Assembly: GCA_013215525.1 (NCBI GenBank)
Contig: JABSQY010000008.1
Coordinates: forward strand, 1-12,361
Direction of reading: 5' to 3'
Origin: Nanoarchaeales archaeon
Lineage (GTDB): Archaea; Nanobdellota; Nanobdellia; Woesearchaeales; UBA583
Length of the DNA stretch: 12,361 nt
Shown in pieces: positions 5,651 through 11,406 of the stretch (position 1 is its first letter; every line of letters starts with the position of its first letter). Position numbers and translations under genes: made by a program. The notes under the pieces are model-generated. The model searched no databases and was not told the origin of the DNA. It worked only from the letters and a program-made list of their open reading frames with translations.

Positions 5651-6421
5651 TTATCTATTAACCTCCACTAGTCCTAATCCATCTATATATTCGTAATTTT
5701 CATTTTTGAATACCATTTCATTGTTTGGTAATTTTCTTTTATCTTTAAAGTTTTCATAATCCCATTCTTCAACAGCCCAGAAGTCACAAATTCTTTGTGT
5801 TGTATCTTCTAGATTATTGTTGAAATCAATTATTACACAATCTCCAGGTGGTACCATTGAGTGCGCATAGTACATATATGAATCAACATTATTAATCTTA
5901 ATTCCATTAACGTATACTTTTAATTCAGCAGGTTCACCATTACAGTTATCTCCAGTTTTTAAATCAACAATTTCTCCACCTTCTGTTGGATATGTGATTT
6001 GAGTTTCAGTTAATTTTCCACCAACTGTTCTAAAGAATGCTGCTAAATTTACATTTGAGATGTCATCTACAGTTCCTTCAACGTGAATTCTATCATCGTT
6101 GTGCTCGTGAAATAAAGGAGTTCCGATTTTGTTTGCCATTCCAATAGGGTCTACTAAATCTAGTCTTTCTCCACATGCCCAAACTTGGTAGTCAGCATGC
6201 CAATGAATTGGTCCACCAGTTGTTGAAATTGTATTCTTATAAACTGTGTGTCCTGCAAGATATAATGTTGATGCCATTACTGGAATTACAAATAACATAA
6301 ATACTAGTTTGCTGTGCTCTTTGTATCTTTCTTTATCTATTGTAAGTATTGCTACTGTTAAAATTGCAACCCATAATGCAATCCACTTAATGTAGAATAC
6401 TGGGTTTGATATAATTTCCAT
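5651..6421 (-). CDS. Membrane-anchored extracellular protein with HWH...HEH histidine cluster
   Basis: A 256-residue protein with two N-terminal membrane segments (about 9-27 and 38-56) followed by a roughly 195-residue domain that should lie outside the cell. The domain opens with GGPIHWHADYQVWACGE (H73, H75, C83) and continues GTPLFHEHNDDRIHVEG (H105, H107, H113). Later come YYAHSMVPPGDC (H187, C195) and further cysteines C160 and C212. Five histidines in two tight clusters suggest a metal site, possibly copper or zinc, and four cysteines suggest one or two disulfides. I recall similar HWHAD-type sequences in proteins of uncharacterised archaea and candidate bacteria, but can name no family. 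The coupled CcdA-like gene suggests its cysteines are kept reduced or reshuffled from the cytosol. Confidence 0.75.
   Translation of the reverse strand: MEIISNPVFYIKWIALWVAILTVAILTIDKERYKEHSKLVFMLFVIPVMASTLYLAGHTVYKNTISTTGGPIHWHADYQVWACGERLDLVDPIGMANKIGTPLFHEHNDDRIHVEGTVDDISNVNLAAFFRTVGGKLTETQITYPTEGGEIVDLKTGDNCNGEPAELKVYVNGIKINNVDSYMYYAHSMVPPGDCVIIDFNNNLEDTTQRICDFWAVEEWDYENFKDKRKLPNNEMVFKNENYEYIDGLGLVEVNR
5661..5666 (-). promoter_or_regulatory. Shine-Dalgarno GGAGGT for the CcdA-like gene
   Basis: GGAGGT within the last codons of the upstream gene, 10 nt before the ATG at 5650. It is one of the few strong Shine-Dalgarno motifs in the window and, like the others, belongs to an operon-internal gene. 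Confidence 0.7.
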
Positions 6422-6461
6422 TTTTATTTATTGTTTGATATTTATTTGTGTATTTTATTAA

Positions 6462-6719
6462 TTATTTATTATCAATTAAGGCTCGTCCTAATATCATAAT
6501 TACTAATTCATATATTCCTTTTATTAATAATCCCCAAAATAAAATTATTAAAATTCCTTGGGTGATACTTCCTTCACTAAAATAGTGAAATGGGAGTAAT
6601 GTTGAGGATTGGGATTGTACTTTATCTTCACCAGTTCCATCGGAATGTGCGTATGAAATTGAAAATAAACTAAATAATATTAGAAAAATTCCAATTAAAT
6701 TTATTATTTTTTTATACAT
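6462..6719 (-). CDS. Small secreted or membrane protein, 85 residues
   Basis: Starting at the ATG at 6719, one nucleotide after the stop of the Cys/His microprotein gene, this encodes 85 residues. A signal peptide or anchor covers about 1-24, ending SISYAHSDG. A short polar loop with a few histidines (AHSDG, LPFHYF) follows, then one membrane segment (about 53-77). The frame is open 14 codons further upstream, but that extension lies on top of the microprotein gene, and starting at 6719 puts the hydrophobic signal at the N-terminus. No family is recognised. As third member of the histidine/cysteine operon it may help anchor or assemble the HWH-domain protein; this rests on position only. Confidence 0.65.
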   Translation of the reverse strand: MYKKIINLIGIFLILFSLFSISYAHSDGTGEDKVQSQSSTLLPFHYFSEGSITQGILIILFWGLLIKGIYELVIMILGRALIDNK

Positions 6720-6720
6720 T

Positions 6721-6807
6721 CTAACAGAATGGACATTCATCTTCTTCAGTTGAATTATCATCGTGACTACAATCGTCCTTCTTCTTTTTTTCTTTTTTTT
6801 CTACCAT
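6721..6807 (-). CDS. Cys/His microprotein, 28 residues, probable metal binder
   Basis: A 28-codon frame that follows a TATA box and heads the operon. After a lysine-rich start (MVEKKEKKKK) come DDCSH and a terminal ECPFC, giving C13, H15, C25 and C28: four ligands in the order C-x-H-x9-C-x2-C, enough for one zinc-like site. The last residue is the second cysteine of CPFC. Its stop is one nucleotide from the next start. It could be a metal-sensing or metal-delivering peptide, or a leader peptide controlling the operon. I know no matching family. Its reality rests on the promoter, the spacing and the clean ligand pattern. Confidence 0.55.
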   Translation of the reverse strand: MVEKKEKKKKDDCSHDDNSTEEDECPFC

Positions 6808-6832
6808 AATAGATACAATTTCAAAATTAATC

Positions 6833-6840
6833 TTTATAAA
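6833..6840 (-). promoter_or_regulatory. TATA box of the Cys/His microprotein operon
   Basis: TTTATAAA centred about 29 nt before the ATG at 6807, giving a leader of only a few nucleotides. The stretch 6808-6950 between the divergent starts otherwise holds only AT-rich promoter DNA. Confidence 0.55.
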
Positions 6841-6921
6841 ACTTTATTCTATTGTATAGAGATAACATTTGAGTATATTTTATGTATGTTTTCAAAATAT
6901 ATTTTTTTAGTTATATAAAAA

Positions 6922-6929
6922 TTTATATA
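6922..6929 (+). promoter_or_regulatory. TATA box of GNAT-like gene
   Basis: TTTATATA centred 25-26 nt before the ATG at 6951; leaderless arrangement, divergent from the CcdA operon. Confidence 0.55.
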
Positions 6930-6950
6930 TGATTAAATTATAATTAATTT

Positions 6951-7514
6951 ATGGATGATGAAAAAAGATTTCAAGTGGCTAACTTATTTAGATTTCCAGG
7001 TAAAATAATTGAAAATTATAAAATAGGTGATATTCAATTTGATTTAGATAGATATAGTGTACAACTTGAAAAATTTAACTCTTTTAATTGGAATTCTATT
7101 GGAGATAATAAATTTCCATCTAAAATTTTTGCTGATGCGAAAGATGGCCTTGTTTTGTATTATGAGGATATAGCAGTCGCAGTAATTTTTTTCAAAAAAC
7201 AGTTTTTAAGAAATAAAATTGATGTAACTCAAATTCAATCTTTTGAAATTAATAAATCTACAGACGAAAAGGTTGAATTTACAACTGATAATTTTTATAT
7301 TAATGGATTTAAATGGGGTAATGTTTTAATTAAATTACTTGAAAATTATTTTATATTGAAAAAATATGATGAAATTATTATTCATTCAACTAATAATAAT
7401 ATTTGGGAGAAAATGCATAGAACGGATAGAGGTTATGATCGATATGATAAGGTTGCTTTAGATATGGGTTATATTCGTAATTATGATAGTAATTATACTA
7501 AAAGTTTAAAATAA
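6951..7514 (+). CDS. Unknown protein, possible degenerate GNAT fold
   Basis: A soluble 187-residue protein. The central part alternates strands and helices in the order seen in GNAT acetyltransferases: DIAVAVIFFKK (73-83), VTQIQSFEI (92-100), FKWGNVLIKLLENYF (120-134) at the acetyl-CoA loop and helix, and YDEIIIHSTNNNIW (139-152). KVALDMGYIRNY (167-178) resembles the GF/GY end motif. The R/Q-x-x-G-x-G/A loop is not clearly kept (only KWGN), so either this is a distant GNAT or the resemblance is superficial. The N-terminal 60 residues match nothing I know. It is monocistronic, with no partner indicated. Confidence 0.6.
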   Translation: MDDEKRFQVANLFRFPGKIIENYKIGDIQFDLDRYSVQLEKFNSFNWNSIGDNKFPSKIFADAKDGLVLYYEDIAVAVIFFKKQFLRNKIDVTQIQSFEINKSTDEKVEFTTDNFYINGFKWGNVLIKLLENYFILKKYDEIIIHSTNNNIWEKMHRTDRGYDRYDKVALDMGYIRNYDSNYTKSLK

Positions 7515-7525
7515 TTATTTATATT

Positions 7526-7612
7526 TTAATCTTTACAAGATGGACACTCAATTTGTAGTAATTTTTTCTTATTTAAAATTGATTTTTGCTTTTCTACATG
7601 CGTTTCTAACAA
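7526..7612 (-). CDS. Possible small overlapping ORF ending CPSCKD
   Basis: In the +1 frame relative to the end of the disulfide reductase, a 28-codon frame with a TTG start runs through the reductase stop and ends IECPSCKD. It overlaps the reductase by 44 nt. The CPSC knuckle resembles the CPFC end of the microprotein at 6721-6807. There is no ATG and no clear Shine-Dalgarno, so it may be chance, a decayed gene end, or an extension reached by frameshifting. Confidence 0.2.
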   Translation of the reverse strand: MLETHVEKQKSILNKKKLLQIECPSCKD

Positions 7613-8969
7613 TTTCTGGTAGTGCAGGATGAATATATATCATTTTTAATAAGTCATCTAATTTTGCGTTAAATGTGATTGCATAGATTAACATATGAAT
7701 CATGTTTGATGCTTCTTGTCCAATGATGTGTGCTCCGATTAGTTTTTGAGTTTTTTTGTGAAAAATTAATTTTACAAATCCAGTTTCAGATAATCTTGCC
7801 ATTCCCATTGCTGAATCAATATATTTATTCATTCCAATAATATATGGGATTTTTTGTTCTTCGCATTCTTGTTCTGTAAGTCCAACTCCGGCTACTTGTG
7901 GGCTTGAGAAGATTGCGTGTGGTACTGGTGGATATTTAATTGCAACTTTTTTTGCTTTATTTATTAAAATTGGAGTTAAGTATTCTGTTTCAAAGTTTAC
8001 TCCGTGACGAAATAGATAATGTCCAATACAATCTCCAATGGCGTATACACCTTTAACTTTTGTTTCTAAATATTTATCGACATTAATGTATCCAAATTTA
8101 TTAGTTTCAATTTTTGTATTTTCAAGTCCAAGTAAATCGTTGTTTGGTTTAATTCCTGTTGCTAGTAATAATTTGTCTCCTGAGATTTTTCTTTTTCTAT
8201 TGTTTTGATCAGTGTATGTTACTGTAAAAGTTTTATTTATATATTCAACATTTAATATATTACTTATATCGTGGATTTTTTGTTTTTCTCTAAAAACTTT
8301 TGTAAATTCTTTAATTATATCTTTATCTTCTCTTGCGATAAAATCTCCTCTTACTAAAAAGTGCGTATCTGTTCCGAGTGCTGAGTATGCGTGTCCAAGT
8401 TCTACTGCAATATAACCTCCTCCAATTACAATTAATTTTTTAGGTTGAGTTTCTGCACGTAGCGCTTCTGTTGATGTCCAATATGGCGTATCAATTAATC
8501 CAGGAATTGGTGGTACTCCTGGTCTTGCACCAACTGCGATTACAATTTTTTTCCCAGTGATTTTTTTTCTTCCAATTTGAAGTACTTTGTTTGAAATAAA
8601 TTTTGCTTCTTTATGATAAAAATCTAAATTATCATATTTATTTTTGTATACTTTTGCAAGGCTGTCGGATTGTCCGAAAACTGTGTTTGAGATTCGTGAT
8701 GTTAATTTATTAAAATTTACTTTAAATTTAGTATCTGCTTTAATACTGAATTTTTTTAAATCTTTTAATTCAACAATTAAATCTGCAGGGTGAATCATCA
8801 TTTTTGATGGAATACATCCTCTATTTAGACAAGTTCCACCGATTCTATCTTTTTCAATTACAGCAACTCGAAGACCTTTAAGTCGTGCTTGTTTTACTAT
8901 GTTTGCTCCTCCGCCGGCACCGATTACGACAATGTCGTATTCAATTATGTTGTCATCTTTTTTTACCAT
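7569..8969 (-). CDS. FAD-dependent disulfide oxidoreductase (mycothione/mercuric reductase-like)
   Basis: A 466-residue class I pyridine-nucleotide disulfide oxidoreductase. It shows the FAD fold VIGAGGG (15-21), the redox-active pair GGTCLNRGCIPSK with C47 and C52, the NAD(P) fold IVIGGGYIAVELG, the second FAD motif AIGDC, and a C-terminal dimer domain with HPALPE, whose His-Glu pair is the acid/base catalyst. It should use NAD(P)H to reduce a low-molecular disulfide or a protein. Wording such as FSSPQVAGVGLTEQE and HPALPE is closest in my memory to mycothione reductase-like and archaeal dihydrolipoamide dehydrogenase-like members. There is no N-terminal heavy-metal domain and no MerA C-terminal CC pair. 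The frame is open 31 codons upstream to a TTG at 9062, but the TATA box at 8991-8998 lies inside that stretch and fits the ATG at 8969. The physiological thiol is unknown. Confidence 0.9.
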   Translation of the reverse strand: MVKKDDNIIEYDIVVIGAGGGANIVKQARLKGLRVAVIEKDRIGGTCLNRGCIPSKMMIHPADLIVELKDLKKFSIKADTKFKVNFNKLTSRISNTVFGQSDSLAKVYKNKYDNLDFYHKEAKFISNKVLQIGRKKITGKKIVIAVGARPGVPPIPGLIDTPYWTSTEALRAETQPKKLIVIGGGYIAVELGHAYSALGTDTHFLVRGDFIAREDKDIIKEFTKVFREKQKIHDISNILNVEYINKTFTVTYTDQNNRKRKISGDKLLLATGIKPNNDLLGLENTKIETNKFGYINVDKYLETKVKGVYAIGDCIGHYLFRHGVNFETEYLTPILINKAKKVAIKYPPVPHAIFSSPQVAGVGLTEQECEEQKIPYIIGMNKYIDSAMGMARLSETGFVKLIFHKKTQKLIGAHIIGQEASNMIHMLIYAITFNAKLDDLLKMIYIHPALPEIVRNACRKAKINFK

Positions 8970-8990
8970 ATTAATTTTCTGCGAAAATTT

Positions 8991-8998
8991 TTTATAAA
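8991..8998 (-). promoter_or_regulatory. TATA box deciding the reductase start
   Basis: TTTATAAA centred 25-26 nt before the ATG at 8969. Transcription from here cannot include the upstream TTG at 9062, so the shorter protein is the likely product. Confidence 0.65.
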
Positions 8999-9080
8999 TT
9001 GTAGTTATGACTGGGAAATGTTTATTCTTATCTTGCTCACGCGATTTTCCATATTGTTCCAATAATAAACATTTTTAGTA

Positions 9081-9108
9081 TGTCGAGATATGTATACTAT
9101 AATCGACA
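9081..9108. promoter_or_regulatory. Operator-like palindrome TGTCGA-n5-GTATAC-n5-TCGACA
   Basis: A 28-bp dyad with three matching blocks: outer TGTCGA/TCGACA and a central self-complementary GTATAC. The CpG-containing arms stand out in this AT-rich sequence. It lies 112-139 bp upstream of the reductase start, in the 246-bp stretch 8970-9215 that lacks a convincing gene. It may be the site of a dimeric regulator; the distance from the TATA box (about 85 bp) is long for simple repression. Confidence 0.45.
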
Positions 9109-9157
9109 CACGAAAACTATTCATCCTTGAAAAAATCTGAAAAAGAGAATTGAATTG

Positions 9158-9179
9158 AAGCGAAAACTGGCTGTCGCTT
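9158..9179. repeat. Hairpin AAGCGA/TCGCTT in the reductase upstream region
   Basis: A perfect 6-bp stem with a 10-nt loop, in a locally GC-richer stretch (about 9155-9195). On the minus strand it is followed by T-rich sequence (CTCTTTTT, then GATTTTTT), so it could end the transcript of the 98-residue gene, whose stop lies 37 bp upstream of the stem, or be part of a structured RNA. No tRNA or clear C/D box pair was found here. Confidence 0.35.
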
Positions 9180-9215
9180 GTGTTTCTGCTATTGCGTTTT
9201 ATGTTTTTATTTCCT

Positions 9216-9512
9216 TTATTTTTCCTTTTGGAAAAATAATTTTATCTTTTCCAAATCAACATCGGACACAGTTTTAAACTCCCTTGTGGTTTTATTCTTT
9301 AAGTGAGAGAGTATAACTATACTATTTAATACTTTTAACTCTAGAAAGTTTCCTTGTTCTGCGTCTTTATATTGTATTTTGCTATTTGAAACTTTTTCTT
9401 TTATGTTTGGGAATTCTTGAAATATTTGTCCAGTTATATTGTCTATTATCTCACGTGTGTCCCATGTGAATTCTTCTAAAAAGTTTTCAATAGTTGGTTT
9501 TATTCTTTTCAT
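9216..9512 (-). CDS. Unknown protein, 98 residues
   Basis: A soluble 98-residue protein. Its first half is helical and acidic (ENFLEEF, REIIDNITGQIFQEF); the second half has two strand-like stretches (NFLELKVLNSIVILSHL) and ends in a helix (VDLEKIKLFFQKEK). There is no cysteine, signal peptide or recognisable motif. It starts at ATG, 31 nt after the stop of the membrane-protein gene on the same strand. Only a weak AT-rich box (AAAATAAGA, centred about 25 nt upstream) could serve as its promoter, so it may be cotranscribed with that gene. No function can be proposed. Confidence 0.65.
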   Translation of the reverse strand: MKRIKPTIENFLEEFTWDTREIIDNITGQIFQEFPNIKEKVSNSKIQYKDAEQGNFLELKVLNSIVILSHLKNKTTREFKTVSDVDLEKIKLFFQKEK

Positions 9513-9543
9513 TTTTATTATTTTATTTGTATCTTATTTTTAT

Positions 9544-10044
9544 TCATTTAGTAAATATCTTTAATGCAATTATTAAAAATCCAATTCCTGTTGATACTAA
9601 TGAATATAAAATAGTTTTTAACCAAGTTTTTTTCATTGCTCTTTCTATTATTACACTAAAACTAAATATTGTTACAAGTCCTAATATCTTTGCTACTAAA
9701 AAAGCTGTGTCCAAACTTATTAAATTAAAATGTTGTAATACAAATACTAGTATTGGAATTTCAGATGCTAACATAATTTGAAATTCGTGTTTTAATATGT
9801 ATTTGAATTCTTCACTTGTTAATCTTCTTTTTTTATAATATGATTCCTTTTGAGTTATCACATAGGTTTCAGCTATCGCAATTACGAGCAGTGTACCAAG
9901 TATTGATATTAACATCTTAAGTGGCGCTACATCATAACTTTCAAATGATACAATTAATGCTAATACAATTATTGTTCCATAAATATCTCTTGAACCATCT
10001 TCAATTCTACTTTTTCTTCTTTTTGAGATGATTCTTTCTGGCAT
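9544..10044 (-). CDS. Multi-pass membrane protein, 166 residues, unknown function
   Basis: An integral membrane protein with a basic N-terminus (SKRRKSR) and about five hydrophobic segments (roughly 21-37, 43-63, 90-106, 112-133, 142-163). Notable residues are GSRDIYG (17-23) before the first segment and AIAETYVI (56-63), with glutamate E59 inside the second. The loop KKRRLTSEEF (71-80) is charged. The pattern R-D-x-Y-G, segment, then A-E-x-Y resembles small uncharacterised membrane proteins I recall from actinobacteria, for which no activity is established to my knowledge. The neighbouring Fur gene, read in the same direction with a 57-nt gap, makes metal-linked regulation possible but unproven. 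The TATA-like sequence TAATAAAA lies about 26 nt before the ATG. Confidence 0.75.
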   Translation of the reverse strand: MPERIISKRRKSRIEDGSRDIYGTIIVLALIVSFESYDVAPLKMLISILGTLLVIAIAETYVITQKESYYKKRRLTSEEFKYILKHEFQIMLASEIPILVFVLQHFNLISLDTAFLVAKILGLVTIFSFSVIIERAMKKTWLKTILYSLVSTGIGFLIIALKIFTK

Positions 10045-10101
10045 AAGTATGTGTGTTTGATTTGTTTTTTATTAGTTTGTAACTTTTTTATAATTATTAA
10101 T

Positions 10102-10473
10102 TTATTTGTGGTCGTGTTTTTTACAAATTCCTCTAACTTCTAGTTGAATACTTGTAATATCTCCTGGTACAATTCCTTTTAGAAAATCTAGACTTTCTAT
10201 GTCAAAATGGAATGATTTTCCTGTTTCTTCGCAAATGTAGTGGCAGTGGCTTCTTTTTTTATTGGAGTATATAGTTTTCTTGTCGCATTGGTATGAATAA
10301 ATTTTACCTTGTTGTTTTAGAGTTTTTAAATATCTATATATTGTTGCAATTCCTAATTTTGTATCTTTGACTTTACAATTATTTAGTAATTCTTCACTTG
10401 AGAAAAAAATTTTAAATTTTTTAATCTCTTCATCTATTATCTGTTTTTGTCTTGTGTTTCTTGATATTGGCAT
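10102..10473 (-). CDS. Fur-family metal-responsive transcription regulator
   Basis: A 123-residue regulator of the Fur superfamily (Fur/Zur/PerR). It has the winged helix at about 5-60 with recognition region LGIATIYRYLKTLKQQGKI (40-58), then the dimer and metal domain: SHCHYICEETGKSFHFD (H76, C77, H78, C81, H89, D91) and RGICKKHDHK (C117, H120, H122). The normal structural-zinc CxxC is missing; C77-x3-C81 together with C117-x2-H120 may replace it. It most likely represses iron or zinc uptake when metal-loaded. A perfect Fur box lies 17-31 bp before its start, on the place of its own TATA box, so it should autoregulate and also control the divergent ZIP transporter. Which metal it senses cannot be read from the sequence, although the operator is of the iron-type 7-1-7 form. 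Confidence 0.88.
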   Translation of the reverse strand: MPISRNTRQKQIIDEEIKKFKIFFSSEELLNNCKVKDTKLGIATIYRYLKTLKQQGKIYSYQCDKKTIYSNKKRSHCHYICEETGKSFHFDIESLDFLKGIVPGDITSIQLEVRGICKKHDHK

Positions 10474-10489
10474 TTTAATTTGTCCTTAC

Positions 10490-10504
10490 TGATAATGATT
10501 ATCA
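10490..10504. promoter_or_regulatory. Fur box TGATAATGATTATCA between fur-like and ZIP genes
   Basis: A perfect 7-1-7 palindrome, identical to the Bacillus-type Fur consensus TGATAATnATTATCA and differing from the PerR (TTATAAT) and Zur (TCGTAAT) half-sites. It is centred 24 nt before the regulator start, where its TATA box should be. It also sits just upstream of the ZIP TATA box (10512-10519), over its TFB/BRE region, so one bound dimer could block both promoters. Confidence 0.85.
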
Positions 10505-10511
10505 ATTACCT

Positions 10512-10519
10512 TTTTAAAA
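10512..10519 (+). promoter_or_regulatory. TATA box of ZIP transporter gene
   Basis: TTTTAAAA centred 24-25 nt before the ATG at 10540. The spacing supports this ATG over the in-frame TTG at 10480, which would put the Fur box inside the coding region. Confidence 0.6.
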
Positions 10520-10539
10520 GGTTTTGTCTTATTATTAGT

Positions 10540-11307
10540 ATGACAGTTTTATTTGAAATTTTATTAGCTACATTTATTATTAGTTTAGTTTCTTTTTCAG
10601 GAGCATTAATTTTTGTTTTTTCTGAAAAAATTATTAGAAAATACTTAATTTTATTTGTTGCAGTTGCTGCAGGTTCTATGCTTGCGAGTAGTTTTATTGA
10701 GTTAATTCCTGAAAGTTTTGAGATGTTTTTTGAAGCATCAGTTCACGGAGCAGAACATTCTTTGTTTAGTCCAGGTTTATTTATTTTACTTGGAGTTCTA
10801 AGTTTCTATGTTTTAGAGAAATTTATTAAATGGCACCACCACCACGAGATTGATTGTCACAAACATACAATGTCAAAGATGGCAATTGTTGGAGATGGGT
10901 TTCACAACTTTATTGATGGACTTGTGATTGGTTCTGCATTTTTAGTTGATTCTAGTTTAGGTTTTGTAATTACTTTTGCAATTGCGTTACATGAGATTCC
11001 TCAAGAAATAGGTGATTTTTCAATTTTACTACATTCAGGTATGAGTAAGTTTAAAGCGTTATTTTTTAATTTTGTTAGTGGACTTGCATCTGTTCTTGGA
11101 GGAGTTTTAGCATATTTTTTTATTGGGGAATCAACTTTAATTCTTCCGTTTCTACTTGCATTCACTGCTGGGAGTTTTATATATATTGCGCTTGCGGATA
11201 TTGTTCCTGAATTTTCTAAAAAGCACGAGTTTTCACAAAATATGTTAAGTTTGTTTTTTGTACTGGGGATGATTATCACTACGACTTTAATTACATTACT
11301 TCATTAA
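10540..11307 (+). CDS. ZIP-family divalent metal transporter
   Basis: A 255-residue metal importer of the ZIP family with about eight membrane segments. The TM4 signature DGFHNFIDG provides H122, N123 and D126, and TM5 HEIPQEIGDF provides H151, E152 and E156: together the binuclear metal site in the transport path. The TM3-TM4 loop has the histidine stretch WHHHHEIDCHKH (98-109), typical of the metal-binding loop. HEIPQEIGDF is close to the LIV-1/ZIP7-type HExPHE motif and to bacterial relatives. It should carry Zn(II) or Fe(II) into the cytosol. ATG 10540 is preferred over TTG 10480 because of the TATA spacing. Divergent from the Fur-type gene with 66 bp between starts and a Fur box in the gap, so repression by metal is very likely. 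Confidence 0.92.
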   Translation: MTVLFEILLATFIISLVSFSGALIFVFSEKIIRKYLILFVAVAAGSMLASSFIELIPESFEMFFEASVHGAEHSLFSPGLFILLGVLSFYVLEKFIKWHHHHEIDCHKHTMSKMAIVGDGFHNFIDGLVIGSAFLVDSSLGFVITFAIALHEIPQEIGDFSILLHSGMSKFKALFFNFVSGLASVLGGVLAYFFIGESTLILPFLLAFTAGSFIYIALADIVPEFSKKHEFSQNMLSLFFVLGMIITTTLITLLH

Positions 11308-11377
11308 TTAGTTGAAATATTTTATTTTAATTATTTATTTATCTTTTATTAATTCTTATTTATGTAGTAACATTTAC

Positions 11378-11384
11378 TTATAAA
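11378..11384 (+). promoter_or_regulatory. TATA box of lipoprotein gene
   Basis: TTATAAA centred 26 nt before the ATG at 11407; leaderless promoter. Confidence 0.6.
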
Positions 11385-11406
11385 CTATTTTTGTGATATT
11401 GTATTT

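Noticed and set aside
5160..5696. Plus-strand frame opposite the CcdA-like gene
   Set aside because: It is antisense to a well-supported gene with clear family motifs, and its product is low-complexity Asn/Thr/Ile-rich sequence typical of a shadow frame.
6816..6832. TTAATTTTGAAATTG before the Cys/His microprotein as a fourth copy of the shared element
   Set aside because: It resembles only part of the element and lies between TATA box and start, not 76-78 nt upstream.
7569..9062. Disulfide reductase starting at TTG 9062
   Set aside because: The extra 31 residues precede the FAD fold without resembling any domain, and the promoter TATA box lies inside that stretch.
9005..9124. A 39-codon minus-strand frame in the reductase upstream region
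   Set aside because: It has no promoter at the expected place, an unremarkable sequence, and runs through the palindrome; likely chance.
9063..9215. tRNA or C/D box RNA in the GC-richer gap
   Set aside because: No cloverleaf, no GTTCRANNC-like T-arm and no properly spaced C and D boxes were found by eye.
10480..11307. ZIP transporter starting at TTG 10480
   Set aside because: The Fur box and TATA box would fall within the coding region; ATG 10540 has the correct promoter spacing.
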